DNA of 64,000 nucleotides from Eutreptiella sp. 'Long Island Sound 2002' (GCA_964036045.1 OZ038392.1:34795330-34859329); one strand, 5' to 3'. Numbered from the stretch's first letter, positions 10,400-21,802 are shown. Notes: generated by a model not told the origin, from the letters alone. Program-made: numbers and translations.

Positions 10400-11143
10400 G
10401 TCAATAATCCCCGGAGGCTTCTAGATAGTTTTGGTTCTGTCTTCAGGCTTGTTGATGGTTGTACCCGGAGGTTGTTGGATGGTTGTTATTATTTCGTGGA
10501 GGCTTCTGCATGGTTGATGTTATTTCTTGTTGCCTTTGGGGGCTGTTATTTCCTAGAGCAGTGCATCATCTTCTAATTTCGTTTCCTCGGCTGGTGGAGG
10601 TGTCCCAGCGTATGATGGCAATGGGCCGCGGATGCTTGGAGGGGTCCAGAACAACTACACGAACTCTCTCCCATAAACTCGAACGATGATAGATGGCACC
10701 GGTGCCGGGGACAACCCAGGACAAAAACATGTTGTTTCAGAGCTGTGAGATGACAAGAATTTAGTGCCTACACCACCTCATGTTTATACAGCATACCTGC
10801 AGCACATGGGCACAGCAACACGTTGTTAACACCTGCCTAGCGGGTGCTATAGGTCCCTGCGGATCCCCAGATATACCCAAACATTGCACTGCGCGTGCAC
10901 CACGCGTGCACCATGGCAAGAGCGCAGCGTGGCAAGAGGAGGAAAACGGGTCGAAAATAGCCTACTTTTTGCACAGCACAGGTACAGGGCTTGCCCAGCG
11001 CACGGTGCACCCCTAAAAGCACTGCTTGCCCTCAAAAAGTGCCTGCCTCCTCCGAGATTTCACTTCCCCTCCCGCCCCTTGGGGGGTTGCCTTGGGGAGG
11101 ACTGGGTGAAGTCTGGTTCCTATCGCAGAATTGGGAAACATTC
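10400..11143. other. no supported gene
   Basis: Contains short direct repeats of a GGTTGTTGGATGGTTG type (10400-10560). No exon with convincing frame and splice sites was seen. Confidence 0.5.
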
Positions 11144-11226
11144 CTTCTAGACACTTGACTTCTGGTGTAGCACCGTGCTGATGCTTGCTGACGTACTACG
11201 AGGTCATGCTGGTGTTTTTTTCAAAT
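11144..11226 (+). repeat. dispersed repeat A, copy 1
   Basis: About 83 bp, near-identical to 12141-12224. Shared text includes ACACTTGACTTCTGGTG and CACCGTGCTGATGCTTGCTG. Confidence 0.9.
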
Positions 11227-11502
11227 ACCCCATACAGCACAATGGTGTCTTGTGAATGCTTTATATTGTATGATTGTTCCTGATCTTTTTTCTGGCTTAT
11301 GGATATGGATATTGTGCAAACAAGCTGCCAACAGCATTGGGAGGGTGGGTGGATTTTTGAGGGGTATCCAGACTTGTGTATTTTGAAACTGTATCTTACA
11401 ACCGTGTTTTTTGTTGGAATTCTCTGCCCAGTCTGACTATCGATTTGATGTAAACAAACATTTTCTACTCTGATTTTTTGCAACACCTGACTATCTTTTC
11501 TC

Positions 11503-11624
11503 TTTTTTTTTTTTGCTCAGACCAAGATGAGCTGGCGTAGCCTGCTCACTTCACAGTACTCGAGGTGACCCCTCGGGATCAAGGTTCAGAGCTGTCCAGT
11601 GCTACGATGATCCCACAAATGACT
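11503..11624 (+). repeat. dispersed repeat B, copy 1
   Basis: About 120 bp beginning with a T run and GCTCAGACCAAGATGAGCTG, ending at ATCCCACAAATGAC. The second copy is at 12310-12429. A further 21-bp motif (GCAACACCTGACTATCTTTTC without its first base) is shared between 11480 and 11824. Confidence 0.9.
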
Positions 11625-12140
11625 GTGGTAGCGGATCTGACACGTAGTGAGGATGAGCTGAGTCTGAAACCAGGTTATGCAGTGGGAGACTGCCACGCCC
11701 GTAGGCTTCCCAGTGTGCGTGAGGCACAATGACTGTAGGCTGAAAAAGACAGCGGAGTGAAGATTGAAGGCCGAGGTGAATCAGCAGGTTGTATGTCATA
11801 CACTATCAGAGTGGGAGGGGGATGCAACACCTGACTATCTTTTCGACATATCCAGCGACTGCCATCAGCACTCACGGATCCTGCCAAGCACGCGCGCGGC
11901 AGCACAGCACCATTTTGCGCATCTGTCATCTAGCATCTGTGAGTACTTTCAGAGCTAAATGTAGGCTAAACAATTTTGTGCCGGTGATTTCTTATTCCGC
12001 ATCATGCCACAGAATCTGTTACTCGGCATTTCTTTGTCAGTCTCTGCGCATGTAAAACAATGGGTGTCATCAAGATCCGCTCCCAGCGATGGTACCAGGG
12101 GCTGCGAGGACATGCGAATACGACTATTTCAGAGACAAGC

Positions 12141-12224
12141 CTTCAAGACACTTGACTTCTGGTGCAGCACCGTGCTGATGCTTGCTGATGTTTACTACGA
12201 GGTCGTGCTGGTGTTTTTTCAAAT
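12141..12224 (+). repeat. dispersed repeat A, copy 2
   Basis: Partner of 11144-11226, 997 bp downstream. Confidence 0.9.
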
Positions 12225-12309
12225 GAATTGTTGTGGGATGACTTTGCCTAGTTTTAGGATCCCCAGACCCGGATGGAACTGAAGGAAAAGAACGAACCAG
12301 ACAGACGTC

Positions 12310-12429
12310 TTTTTTTTTTGGCTCAGACCAAGATGAGCTGGCATAGCCTGCTCACTTCACAGTACTCGAGGTAACCCCTCGGAATCAAGGTTCAGAGCTG
12401 TCCAGTGCTACGATGATCCCACAAATGAC
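12310..12429 (+). repeat. dispersed repeat B, copy 2
   Basis: Partner of 11503-11624, 806 bp downstream. The spacing differs from that of repeat A, so this is not one simple tandem duplication. Confidence 0.9.
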
Positions 12430-12832
12430 GAACCGGAGAGACGTCTTTTCAATTTTGAAGGAGTGTGTACCTTCCACAAGCGGTCAGATAGGAATACCAG
12501 GGTATGTAGTCATCTCAAAAAAAAAAAAGCGGGGGGGAACCACTGACAGTGTAATAATGTGCATAGACCACGTTTTGAACCCATGGCATATTGACATGGT
12601 AGGCATTTACCAACACAGCATCGACCATCTGACATAATAGCTGTAACAGGTGATTCACGGTCTGTACTCAAGGCTGAAAAAATCCATGACCCACTGTTGG
12701 CGTACCTGTTACCGAGGGGAGGGGGGGATTAGGTTTTGGTGAAGGCACAATTTCAAGAACAACAGGCAGGCACCCCAGGTATCTGCCCCCCCCCCCCCCA
12801 AAAGGCTTGTTGGTCCTCCCACAGAAAAAAAC
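12430..12832. other. no supported gene
   Basis: Contains a tRNA-like patch on the minus strand near 12555-12625 (TTGGTAAATGCC plus GGGTTCAAAACG) and C/G homopolymers. No coding evidence. Confidence 0.45.
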
Positions 12833-12965
12833 CATTGCTTCGTGACATGGCACCACTGCGCATATGCCTGTTCTTTCTTCTCTAATGCGCCAGACGCCTG
12901 TTTCTTCAGCTTCCCTTGCCCTGGCTTGAACATCATGCCCACTGATCGGCCCTGAGGTATTCCCT
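12833..12965 (-). CDS. candidate exon, Lys/Gln-rich, unknown
   Basis: Acceptor TTTAAGTACCAG, then an open frame reading GMMFKPGQGKLKKQASGALE and KKEQAYAQWCHV, ending before a possible ATG|GTTTTT donor. Its charged, helix-prone composition differs from the other frames. Partner exons were not identified. Confidence 0.33.
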
Positions 12966-13567
12966 CTGGTACTTAAATGGCAGGGACACCACGTTTTTCT
13001 GCCACCTACTGCAAAGAAATTGCTGTGGGGAAGGGTTTGCCAAGAGAGGCTTTTGTATCAAAGTGTGCCACTGCAGGGCCTTCAGCCATGTCTGACTGGC
13101 AAGGTGATCATGCGCAAATGACCTACCGGACAGTAACAACCACAGGACACTGCATATCGATGTGCAACTCGCCAACATTCTTGGGTTGTTTCTGATTCGG
13201 AGCACTACAGTGCCCCGAGGGGAAGGCATCTCCAACAGCTGCACCCTAAAGAAATGATAGTTCAACACAAAAACAAGCCCACAAAGGTGCCACACGCCCT
13301 CAAATCATTCATCCCAACCGTTCCCTGGTCGGGCACGAACCCACGTCACGATCCCTGTTGTGTAAGGGCAGAGCCCGGGAGCATGTTAATGCCCATTGAC
13401 CCTATTCCTGTGAACATGGCGCAATAGACAGGTGAAGGGGAAACCCCTGTCCCATGTGCACATGCAAACCTGACCTGCAAACTGCTGCCTGTGAACCACA
13501 CGCCGTGACACATGAATGGCTGAGGCACAAATTTGATACAGCAATGTTCTGGTTGTACTTCGAAATC

Positions 13568-13840
13568 TCAGGTGCTTGAATGAACTACATACACGTTGGG
13601 CGCCTTGACTCTGCACCTAAGAGCGCAGATAATACTCGGCAGCAGACCAGCAGCATCGAGGCCAGGGCCCAGGATGACCCTGTGCCCCCGTTGAAATATG
13701 CCGTCTTTCCAACCCCCCTTGGCATTTGCGGAGTACAGGTGCAACGTTGCGTCCATATTCCTCAGCGACCCCAAGGAACGCTCCATCTTCCCACAGGCAC
13801 ATGGGCCAGACATCACACCCTCCTTCGCAAGCGAACCCAT
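13568..13840 (-). other. open frame of 90 codons, unknown
   Basis: The minus-strand frame is open and protein-like (MDATLHLYSANAKGGW). The opposite strand is also open over the same DNA, so strand and coding status are unresolved. No family recognised. Confidence 0.25.
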
Positions 13841-13864
13841 AGGAAGGAAATCATATTAAGGAGC

Positions 13865-14116
13865 AATAGTCCATGGGGCTTCTACCCATTCCAGCCCCCA
13901 GACTCACCCAAGGGGCAAGTCGCGCGGGTTTCTGGAGAGCTGCCGCCCTGTATGACAAGAGGCTCCCCCCTCCGTCCTTTAGGTTGCCTCAATAGTCCAT
14001 GGGGCTTCTACCCATTCCAGCCCTCAGACTCACCCAAGGGGCAAGTCGCGCGGGTTTCTGGAGAGCTGCCGCCCTGTATGACAAGAGGCTCCCCCCTCCG
14101 TCCTTTAGGTTGCCTC
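13865..14116. repeat. 126-bp tandem duplication
   Basis: The block starting AATAGTCCATGGGGCTTC at 13865 is repeated at 13991 with one visible substitution. 126 is a multiple of 3, so the plus-strand frame (13580-14296) carries a 42-residue repeat. On the minus strand each copy contains a CATACAG acceptor and a GTGAGT donor enclosing about 40 bp. The flanking motif TTCGCAAGCGAACCCATA occurs on both sides (about 13823 and 14117). Confidence 0.9.
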
Positions 14117-15400
14117 ACTTCGCAAGCGAACCCATACGACAGGAGACCTTGCAGAATCCTGCAATACAAAAACTACCCCTACAAAAGTATCATCCGAAAG
14201 GCCAAGGCTATCCCACACTTGTATATCATACCGCATGACACTGGGGCTACTGCAGTGGCGGATGCAGACCTCCTTGCGGAACTGCTACAGCGGTGAAGCT
14301 CTGTGCACGACACAGCCACTGTCACTCCCAGTGAGGCGGACTCCAACACCTCGACACAGGGCAGTACCAACGGCAAGCAACATCAAATATCCGTAACAAC
14401 GTGCAGAAGGACAATCAGGGCAAGCCCAGGGCGGTCCGTGGTCCCAATAGATGTTTGCTGGACTTTATCGTCCCCGAATCCTGAGAAAGCGTCGGTCAAT
14501 CATCCGCTGCCGTTCTCTAACCCGTACCCTTTGTTCAGCATTGGCCCACATTGGCGAAGCGCCAACGTTCGCAGACCACCAACCGCCATCCACCATTGGC
14601 TGCCAACCCAGCGGATCTGGTACAGGCAGTCTCAAACTCCGTCCCCCTTCCCCTATAAAACCGCAGGTGACTCCTCGAAGACCGCCCTGGGCAAGAGATA
14701 TGCCGTTACAAAACCAGAATGTGTTTGTCTGTGTATTGATGCCTCTGCCGCCTCCAGCACTTCTTAAGTGGCAGGTCAAGCATCATGTAGTGCATCTGCA
14801 GGTCAACCTGATTGCATAGCACACCGGTGCAGGGCTTCAATCTCTTGAAGCGCGTCAGCATTTCACATGGGGTGTGTTCCTCGTGCCTCAAGTGCAGCAA
14901 CCAAAGCAGTGCGCGAACCATTTGAGACCCGCAGTTTGGCGCCCGGCCGGTGTTCCCACAGCCCCCAGCACCGGTACACTGAGGCACGCGGCTGTAACCC
15001 CCTCGCCACGACCACTGTGTCAGGCTGCAGGACCAACATATCTCCAGCTCGCTAATGGGGGGTCATCAAAGACCTCTAACGCCCCAAGCCCTCCACATGC
15101 TGCCGTCCAGGCGAGACTGAGACTTCCTTCTCCAGCAGGAGTCCCTGCACGCCCGCGGTTGATGATCAACCAAAGGCAGTCTATTACAGGGCGATGGGCT
15201 GGTAACCCCCGGCGGTGGGCCGATGAAGCGGGCCATTGGGTCAACCGCAAAAATGAAAACTGGAAGATTGTCCTTAAAAACGGTCCTGCGCCCAGCAGTC
15301 GTTGCAAGATTCGCCCGTTTGTTGTGAGGTCTGGGGTCTGGGGCCTGGGGCGGGCAGTAGCAGGGGGGACAAAGGGAGCCCAACTTGGGAACAGGCTGGG
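14117..15400. other. GC-rich region with several open frames, unassigned
   Basis: Long frames exist on both strands. The most protein-like is on the minus strand at 14706-14940 (HEEHTPCEMLTRFKRLKPC, then MHYMMLDLPLKKCWRRQR). I cannot choose among the frames or connect exons. It could be a GC-rich gene fragment. Confidence 0.3.
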
Positions 15401-17000
15401 GGGGGGGGTCTAGGGGAGGTGGCGCTTATGTGAGCGCGAGCCTGAAAGTGGGCTGGAGGGTCGAGGGGCGGGGTTTGCGGGCCGAGAGAGATGGCGCCCC
15501 TTCGCCTTCATTGTATGTACCCTTGCATTTTGAGACAGCAGTTGTTGAGATGAGCACTGACGGCTGATTGAAGCAGGTTTCCCATGGCACGCCGGCCATC
15601 CCAGTGTGAAACACGCAGAACGCCACTGCATTGGGTTTTTTCTGTTTGCGCATACCCGGCGCACCCGCGTCGGCTTGCTCGTGAAACGAAGAGGGAGTTC
15701 ATGCACTGCGCGCGCACCTCGCGTACACCGCCTCAGGTAATTGAACAACTTCTCCAGGACGTGGTCTACCTTTGAAGCCCTTGTAACCACTGTCCCTTGG
15801 TGGAAGTTACTGGGGAAAGAGGTATGGCAGGGGTGTGAGGGCCCCCTTGGGCAAGCTCACACGCAACCAGTGCAGCAACAGGCTGAAAAAATGGCAAATT
15901 ATTGCACACCGATCCCAATTTTGCATGTGGCTAGGCTGCCCAAGTTTCTTCTGCGGTGTCAGGTACAGTTTCGGGTAAAGGCATAGGCGCCAACAGCACG
16001 TAGCCTCTAAATTAGCTGAAACGGCCCACACAACAACCCCACAATACGCACTGCGTGGGCACGGCATCTGACACTCCCCCAAACTCGGCGATGTACATTA
16101 GAGTCAGGCAATGCAAGTTCAGTCACACCCGCTGGGGGCGTGATTCCTGAAACTACCAGACGTGCCCTGCAACATGATCTCATTGTGAGATCGTGCAGGA
16201 AGAGGTCTGCCACGCCATGTGGACTGCGGGTAAACAGGGTACAAGAAGCACAAAGAAAATGACCCCCCCACGAGGAAACCATTGAGACAAGGCGCTGCCA
16301 CTGCATGAAATTCACAAATATCTTTGATGAAACTGCTGCACTCAGGCCGTGTCATCGCCGTATCTGTCGCATCTACGTCTTCTACTTCTACTTCTGTGTT
16401 TCGAGTTCATTCTTTGTTTCATCAGCATCATCGTCATTGCTCACCAAATCACATCACGAAAGCTCAAATATCCTCAAAACACATCGTCGTACTCTGCAGC
16501 TTCAAGATCAAGAAATGGGAGCAAAGATCAAGATAAAAAAGAAAGGCATTCCAATGGTGGGGAATTCACCAATGCCAAAAACAGGGAAGTGGCAAGGGAA
16601 ACAACAAAACGAGCACAAGATCATAAAAAAACATCCATATTCAGGCTATGGTGGCAATTACAGATTGGGTGCTTTGGCCACCCTCATGGCAGAGCCCACT
16701 GCCGCCCAGCCCCCTGCAAGTAGCTTCACTGCGTGGCTTTGCTACATTGGTAAACTTCTGGCTAACCTTTGGCCTACCCCTTCATTAAGATCATTTTGGT
16801 AGCTCAAAAAACGCCCAGTCCGCAATCGTCCAACAGGCCATCAGTCAATGAATCACAGAACCTCATCTCTTCAGACAAAACTCAGTGTTCAAGCAGAGTG
16901 CAAAAAGTGGCACGAGGAAAGGCAGAAACTCAGCTATGCCAATGTGCCAAAAGAACAGGAAGGGGAATGAAATCGACCACAGGATGGCGAAATGAAGAGA
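15401..17000. other. no supported gene
   Basis: GC-rich at first, then AT-richer from about 16300 with a CTACTTCTACTTCTG-type pyrimidine stretch. No exon with convincing boundaries. Confidence 0.45.
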
Positions 17001-17033
17001 TCAAATCAAATCAAATCAAATCAAATCAAATCA
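17001..17033. repeat. (TCAAA)n pentanucleotide repeat
   Basis: Six perfect TCAAA units plus a partial one. Confidence 0.95.
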
Positions 17034-19135
17034 CAAAAAAAGGAAGAAGCAACGATGTGATAATGCTGGGACAGCGCAACGCGCAACAAGGTGCAAGAGA
17101 GTGCATCTGCACTATTTCACCGATTTTCATTGATGCTGCCACGTGGAAGTTTGAGGTTGAGTCAGGCTCCAACCACAAAAGCACCCATGGCATGTGCATT
17201 TGGCTGTGCATGTGCACGTTATGCATGTGGTTGTGATGAGGTTTTCTACACATTTGAGCGGATGTTTGTCTGTATTCTTGGGCATGTGATTGGGATTGAT
17301 TCATGCCAATGGATGAAATATGTGGGAGGGGGAGGGCAGGCAGCGCCACTGGGGCACACTGTGGTGTCTGCACGAATGAAACCTGGGGACTGGAGCTGTG
17401 GGCATCGATATGGACAACCTCAGGAGCTGAGTTGCAGAAAACAGTCAGCAGCGCCAGCTGTCACGACTGCAAATTTCCCTCAGCCGCATGTACGGATATC
17501 CATGAATCACAGGGTGGTCATTAGCAAGTCTGTGCAACATGTGGGGGGGGTGCGGAGGGCTATGCCCATCAGCTAGAAGGCTGTTGGGGAGCTGTGGACT
17601 GACAGCAGTCAAATAGGATTATCCTCGCTCAGGCAGAGACACCTGCTTGTCTGCTTGTCCCTGGTCAAATGGAAGGTGGGTATGTGCCACCCCGGTCTGA
17701 CCATTAATCTGCTCTGGGTAGTGGAATCTGGTGGCACAGGCAGCGAGAGAAACCACAAAAAGCGAAAAGGATGAGAAGACAAAATTCTTGTGGAGGGCAG
17801 AGGTTAGTGCCCAGGCTTTCTCGCAGTTTTGGGCAGTAAATGAACACCCAGTTGAACTGCTTTGAATGTGCTGAGCTTGGTGCACAGGTAAGGCAAACAA
17901 GAAGGGGAGGGGAGGGGGGGCTGGGTTGTGGGGGGGGGGGGGGGGGCACAGGTCCTTGCAACCCACGTGATACCGATCCCTCGTCTATGCACACTCGCAC
18001 CTTTATTGCGTCCTGCAGCACAGGTCCATGAGTATCGACCTGCCTCCCTGCCTCCATTACCACCTCACTCTGTCAATACCACCACGCCCTGACATCACAC
18101 GTGCGCACATACGCCCACACACAGTCATGCGTCCCACTTCAAGTGCACATGGGGGGTCACAACCACAACGTGACCACCACACATGATGACCTTCCTCTAT
18201 CTGCACGCGTAGACACGCAGAGGGAATGCCGCGTTGGAGGTTGGAGCATGGATCTTTCAGCCAACCAGCCAAAGGCCGTAGGGCAGTTCCGGTTCCCCAC
18301 TTACCACCCCTCAAGCTACCCAGCACTTCCATGCTCCGCTTCCCACGTGCGCGCAAACACACGCCATGCACACACACCAACACGCACTCAGTACACCCAC
18401 ATTGTACACCCGAGAAACATCACACAAATGCACAAACACACAACCACTCGCCCTGCCTTGCCACCCCCTGCCCTATTTCCTGTATGTGTGGCATACATGG
18501 CCGAACGAATTGCCACTTAGTGGCTGTTGATACACCACCCTAATCACCCGCTGGTGAATAGGTAACGGTTGGCCTCCGAAGTATAGGAGGGCAGGCACAC
18601 TCACCTGGTGCCACGTGTGCCGAATGAGTGTCGGTGCACAGTCGCTGTGTTGCACCACACTGCACCACACTGCACAGTGCCTAAGCAGCGGACAGGCACG
18701 GGGATGAGAAAGAAAAACAAGCCGAGAGAGCACCAGATTCAACATCACAACTGGTGCTGGCGATCCCCAATCATAAGTCGCGACAGACGGGTGGGGGTGG
18801 GCTGCATGTCCAAAGGATCCAACTGCCAAAGGACAGGCGGCCAAAGAGGCAAGGGAACAACGATACCCTGTGGATGTGGCTTGGCAATAGGGTTTTGGCA
18901 GGAGGCTGCTCCTCCGAGAAGTGGGTAGGGAACAGACTGGCCGCCAGCACAGAGATGAGCGTATGAGGCTGAATCCTATATCCCACGTCAGACGTAGGCA
19001 GGTCCTATTGAGCATGGCTATTCAGCATGGGACAAACGCGGGGCTGGTGTGTGATATGGACTGATGCCAGCGGCGAGTCTGATGAGGGGGGGGGGGGGGT
19101 GAGATGTTCTTGAGAGGGCAAGGGCGGCCCACAAA
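17034..19135. other. mostly unassigned
   Basis: Contains a G run (17927-17946), CA-rich stretches (18100-18430) and short minus-strand frames. A possible small exon on the minus strand near 17970-18063 (DTHGPVLQDAIKVRVCIDEG) precedes a GTGGGT donor, but no partner was found. Confidence 0.4.
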
Positions 19136-19249
19136 TCACGCTTCCAGCATCTGCTTAATGTCCAGAATCTCCTTCTCAATCTCCTTGCATTCCTCCTCCA
19201 CGCGGTCGCGCTGCTGCACGACCCACTGCCGCTCAGCATCCGTCTCAGC
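19136..19249 (-). CDS. basic coiled-coil protein, terminal exon
   Basis: After a CATTGTAG acceptor, 37 codons run in phase 0 to a TGA at 19136-19138, giving AETDAERQWVVQQRD followed by VEEECKEIEKEILDIKQM. This is a heptad-rich continuation of the coiled coil that ends exon 1, and the phases agree. Joining them gives a protein of about 305 residues with an intron of 5536 bp. The link rests on phase, strand and coiled-coil continuity, not on a transcript. The exon could instead belong to another minus-strand gene. Confidence 0.55.
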   Translation of the reverse strand, partial: AETDAERQWVVQQRDRVEEECKEIEKEILDIKQMLEA

Positions 19250-19578
19250 CTACAATGGGGAGAAAGAAGGGCGTGGCAGGGCTTGACGACAGCCAAACTG
19301 CAATGGTCAGTTGCTCATTTGTGTGCAATGCAAAGGTGGGCACACACATGCATACACCTACAAACACACACACACACACACGTGTGTGTGTTTGAGGTAT
19401 GCTGTGGGGGATGGGGAGCAGGGAAGTATTAGAATGGACAAGGGGGAGGTACCCCCCCCCCAGAACAAAAGGACCATCGTGGGAAAAAACGAGATTTACC
19501 ACCGGAAAAATCGGTGGTAACCAGCTGAGCAGTTTCCAGCATGCAGTTGCACAAAAGCATGGCACAGAGTATGACAGG

Positions 19579-19579
<1 letters not shown>

Positions 19580-19648
<69 letters not shown>
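19580..19648. repeat. (CA)n microsatellite
   Basis: About 34 uninterrupted CA units. A shorter CA/GT palindromic stretch lies at 19364-19391. Confidence 0.97.
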
Positions 19649-19650
<2 letters not shown>

Positions 19651-19949
19651 ACCACAAAAAGCATGACAACAACAACCACCAACGACGCCAGCAACCACAA
19701 CAACCACAACTTTTACAGGACTTTCGTATGCTCTGTTTTCGTGGGGGTAGAAATGCAGCCAGATTGAGATATCATCCCAAAAGATATTTTCTTGGCTCAC
19801 CTTTTCGGACATGACTTGGTGCATGATACCTCATACGTTGCACAGTTTGTGCCCGCAGGGGACAACTTGGCCCGTTCTCCGCGTCTGCGTTCTGGGTTGA
19901 CCACTGGGATGATTCAGGTTGCCTGATCCAAACGTGCATGAATGCAGCG

Positions 19950-19959
19950 CAAGTTATGG
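19950..19959. repeat. target-site duplication, left copy
   Basis: CAAGTTATGG, identical to 22088-22097, just outside the left end of the TIR element. Confidence 0.7.
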
Positions 19960-19967
19960 GGGTATTT

Positions 19968-20110
19968 GGTAAAACTGAGTACCAGACGAGATAAAACTGA
20001 GTAAAATGTGGTAAAACTGAGTAGATTTGAGGTAAAACTGATTAAAAAAAATTTCAAAAAAAATTTTAATAAAGATTTTTTTTTTTTACTCAGTAAAAAG
20101 ACAATTTTTT
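19968..20110. repeat. left terminal block of AAAACTGAGTA motifs
   Basis: At least four AAAACTGA(G/T)TA motifs, followed by A/T runs and an inverted ACTCAGTAAAAA. Related to the hairpin array at the other end (21803-22080). Confidence 0.75.
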
Positions 20111-20189
20111 TTTGAAAAAAATTGCCCCCGAGTCGATTCCCGGCCACTTGTGTTAGTGGCGCCCCACCCGGGCCAAACCATCATGTATA

Positions 20190-20325
20190 TATCACACAAC
20201 CGCTTCACCAAGGAGGGTTGAGTCCCGTATGCATGCATGCACAGAGGAGGGAGGGATCACACAACCACTTCACCAAAGAGGGTTGAGTATCGCATGCATG
20301 CATGTACAGAGGAGGGAGGGAGGGG
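20190..20325. repeat. 64-bp tandem duplication
   Basis: Two copies of a block running from TCACACAACC to CAGAGGAGGGAGG, with GCATGCATGCA inside. They differ at several positions. Confidence 0.88.
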
Positions 20326-20333
20326 CCAACTGC

Positions 20334-20530
20334 TTACAAGTAGTTACGAAAGACACGCTTGAAGATCAAGTCGGCCTTAGTATCTCTATAGTGAGGCTTG
20401 CCTCTCGGGGTGGGATTCAGCTTGCATCTCTCAAAGAGATCTTCTTTCTTTTCCAAATGCAGCTTTCTGCAAAATGCTTGGTCATTTTCCAATTGACCAT
20501 CAGCATTTTGAAGGTATTGAGGAGGCAACG
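20334..20530 (-). CDS. possible C-terminal part of the Ulp1-like protein
   Basis: A minus-strand open segment ending at a stop at 20334. It is rich in charged residues (QAFCRKLHLEKKEDLFERC, DTKADLIFKRVF). It lies downstream of the peptidase ORF in another frame, separated by a CAG/GCA-rich stretch (about 20550-20650). It could be the last exon or a frameshifted tail. The acceptor was not pinned down. Confidence 0.35.
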
Positions 20531-20744
20531 CACATCCACACACCGGGACGGGTGTCATCAGTGGCATTGGCATTGGCAGGAGTGGCATGCGTGGCATTGG
20601 CAGCAGTAACTGCAGCAAAAGCAACAACAGCAGCAGCAGCAGCAACGTTGGCCGCCCAGAATTCGCGCAATCCTACACAAATCTCGGACTGACACAAGAC
20701 AGTGGTATGGAAGGTACAATGAAGAACCTTACATTCCTTGCACG

Positions 20745-21332
20745 CTATGGCGGGTGTGCCATCGCAAAAAAGAATGTGTCAGGGGGGTCTGCAGATTTGG
20801 GCGTGGGGTACAACCGAGACACCTCCCAATGCATTGCCTGGGTCCTGGGTGTGGGGGCCAACTTGGAACCACTGTAGTACAAAGTAGCTTGTGCCATCTC
20901 ACGCAATAACCACAATCTATCCTGTGGCACTTGCAATTCGCCTTTGACAACACGTCTAGACAAGGCACAATGCAACATCAACAGACATGCCGGATGGCAA
21001 CTGACAAAATCATCCTGCTTGATGAAGGTGGAATACAGGGGTGCATTTGCAAATGCAAGGGAACCGAAAGCATACAAAAACGTTGCCCACTTCCTCCGCG
21101 GTTGTGGTTGGATGCCTTCTCGCTCCGCAAGCTCATCCACAACAGCTAACTCCTCCTTGTTTGCCCCAACAATGTGTGGCTTGTCAAGTAGGGGGTCAAA
21201 CTTAAGGCAAAGGTATTCACGGGTTGGGGCAATCAACAACAAGCGGAGCACCCAATGGAAATTGCCCGAATTATATACCTGCGCCACAATCAACGGTGGT
21301 GCAAAAGACATATCAATGGACGCGCGTTCCAA
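20745..21332 (-). CDS. Ulp1/SENP (C48)-like cysteine peptidase, 5'-truncated
   Basis: 195 codons. The catalytic layout of C48 peptidases is visible: GNFHWVL gives His26-Trp27, FDPLL gives Asp46, KQDDFVSCHPACLLML gives Gln106 and, six residues on, Cys112. This matches the Q-x5-C spacing of Ulp1, although the usual DCG is SCH. Such enzymes cleave SUMO or related tags; transposon-borne copies have unknown roles. No N-terminal region is present: a stop lies just upstream in the 85-bp array, and the 5'-most listed codon is TTG, the first ATG being at 21309-21311. The 3' part becomes low quality near 20800, so a splice there is likely. Fragment of a transposon gene. Confidence 0.6.
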   Translation of the reverse strand: MERASIDMSFAPPLIVAQVYNSGNFHWVLRLLLIAPTREYLCLKFDPLLDKPHIVGANKEELAVVDELAEREGIQPQPRRKWATFLYAFGSLAFANAPLYSTFIKQDDFVSCHPACLLMLHCALSRRVVKGELQVPQDRLWLLREMAQATLYYSGSKLAPTPRTQAMHWEVSRLYPTPKSADPPDTFFFAMAHPP

Positions 21333-21337
21333 AGGGG

Positions 21338-21800
21338 GGCAAAATCAGAAGTGGCCCACAAGTGGGCAAAATGGCTACCTCACCCCTGCCGTATCGGGGA
21401 TCCCCACCGCTTCAGAGCGGGGGGCAAAATCAGAAGTGGCCCAGAAGTGGGCGAAATGGCTACCTCACCCCTGCCGTATCGGGGATCCCCACCGCTTCAG
21501 AGCGGGGGGCAAAATCAGAAGTGGCCCACAAGTGGGCGAAATGGCTACCTCACCCCTGCCGTCTCAGGGATCCCCACCGCTTCAGAGCGGGGGGCAAAAT
21601 CAGAAGTGGCCCAGAAGTGGGCAAAATGGCTACCTCACCCCTGCCGTATCGGGGATCCCCACCGCTTCAGAGCGGGGGGATAAAATCAGAAGTGGCCCAC
21701 AAGTGGGCAAAATGGCTACCTCACCCCTGCCGTCTCAGGGATCCCCACCGCTTCAGAGCGGGGGGCAAAATCAGAAGTGGCCCACTTGTGGGCAAAGTGG
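21338..21800. repeat. 85-bp tandem repeat, about 5.5 units
   Basis: CCGTMTCRGGGATCC recurs at 21389, 21474, 21559, 21644 and 21730. It is the same family as 1704-1915, with CTTCAGAG for CTGCAGAG. On the minus strand every unit runs from GTGAGG to CGGCAG. The array adjoins the 5' end of the Ulp1-like ORF. Confidence 0.92.
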
Positions 21801-21802
21801 CT

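Noticed and set aside
13300-13375. Functional tRNA-Val on the minus strand
   Set aside because: An anticodon-like TAC loop and a GGGTTCG motif are present, but there is no D-arm, and the stems do not reach cloverleaf pairing.
16305-16802. Plus-strand 165-codon ORF
   Set aside because: It derives from pyrimidine-rich repeats and then shifts in composition. Overlapping frames are equally open and no family features are seen.
18101-18520. Plus-strand 139-codon ORF
   Set aside because: His/Thr-rich translation of CA-rich DNA, without domain or splice support.
19579-19824. Val-Cys and His-Thr repeat proteins over the CA repeat
   Set aside because: Pure translation of a dinucleotide microsatellite.
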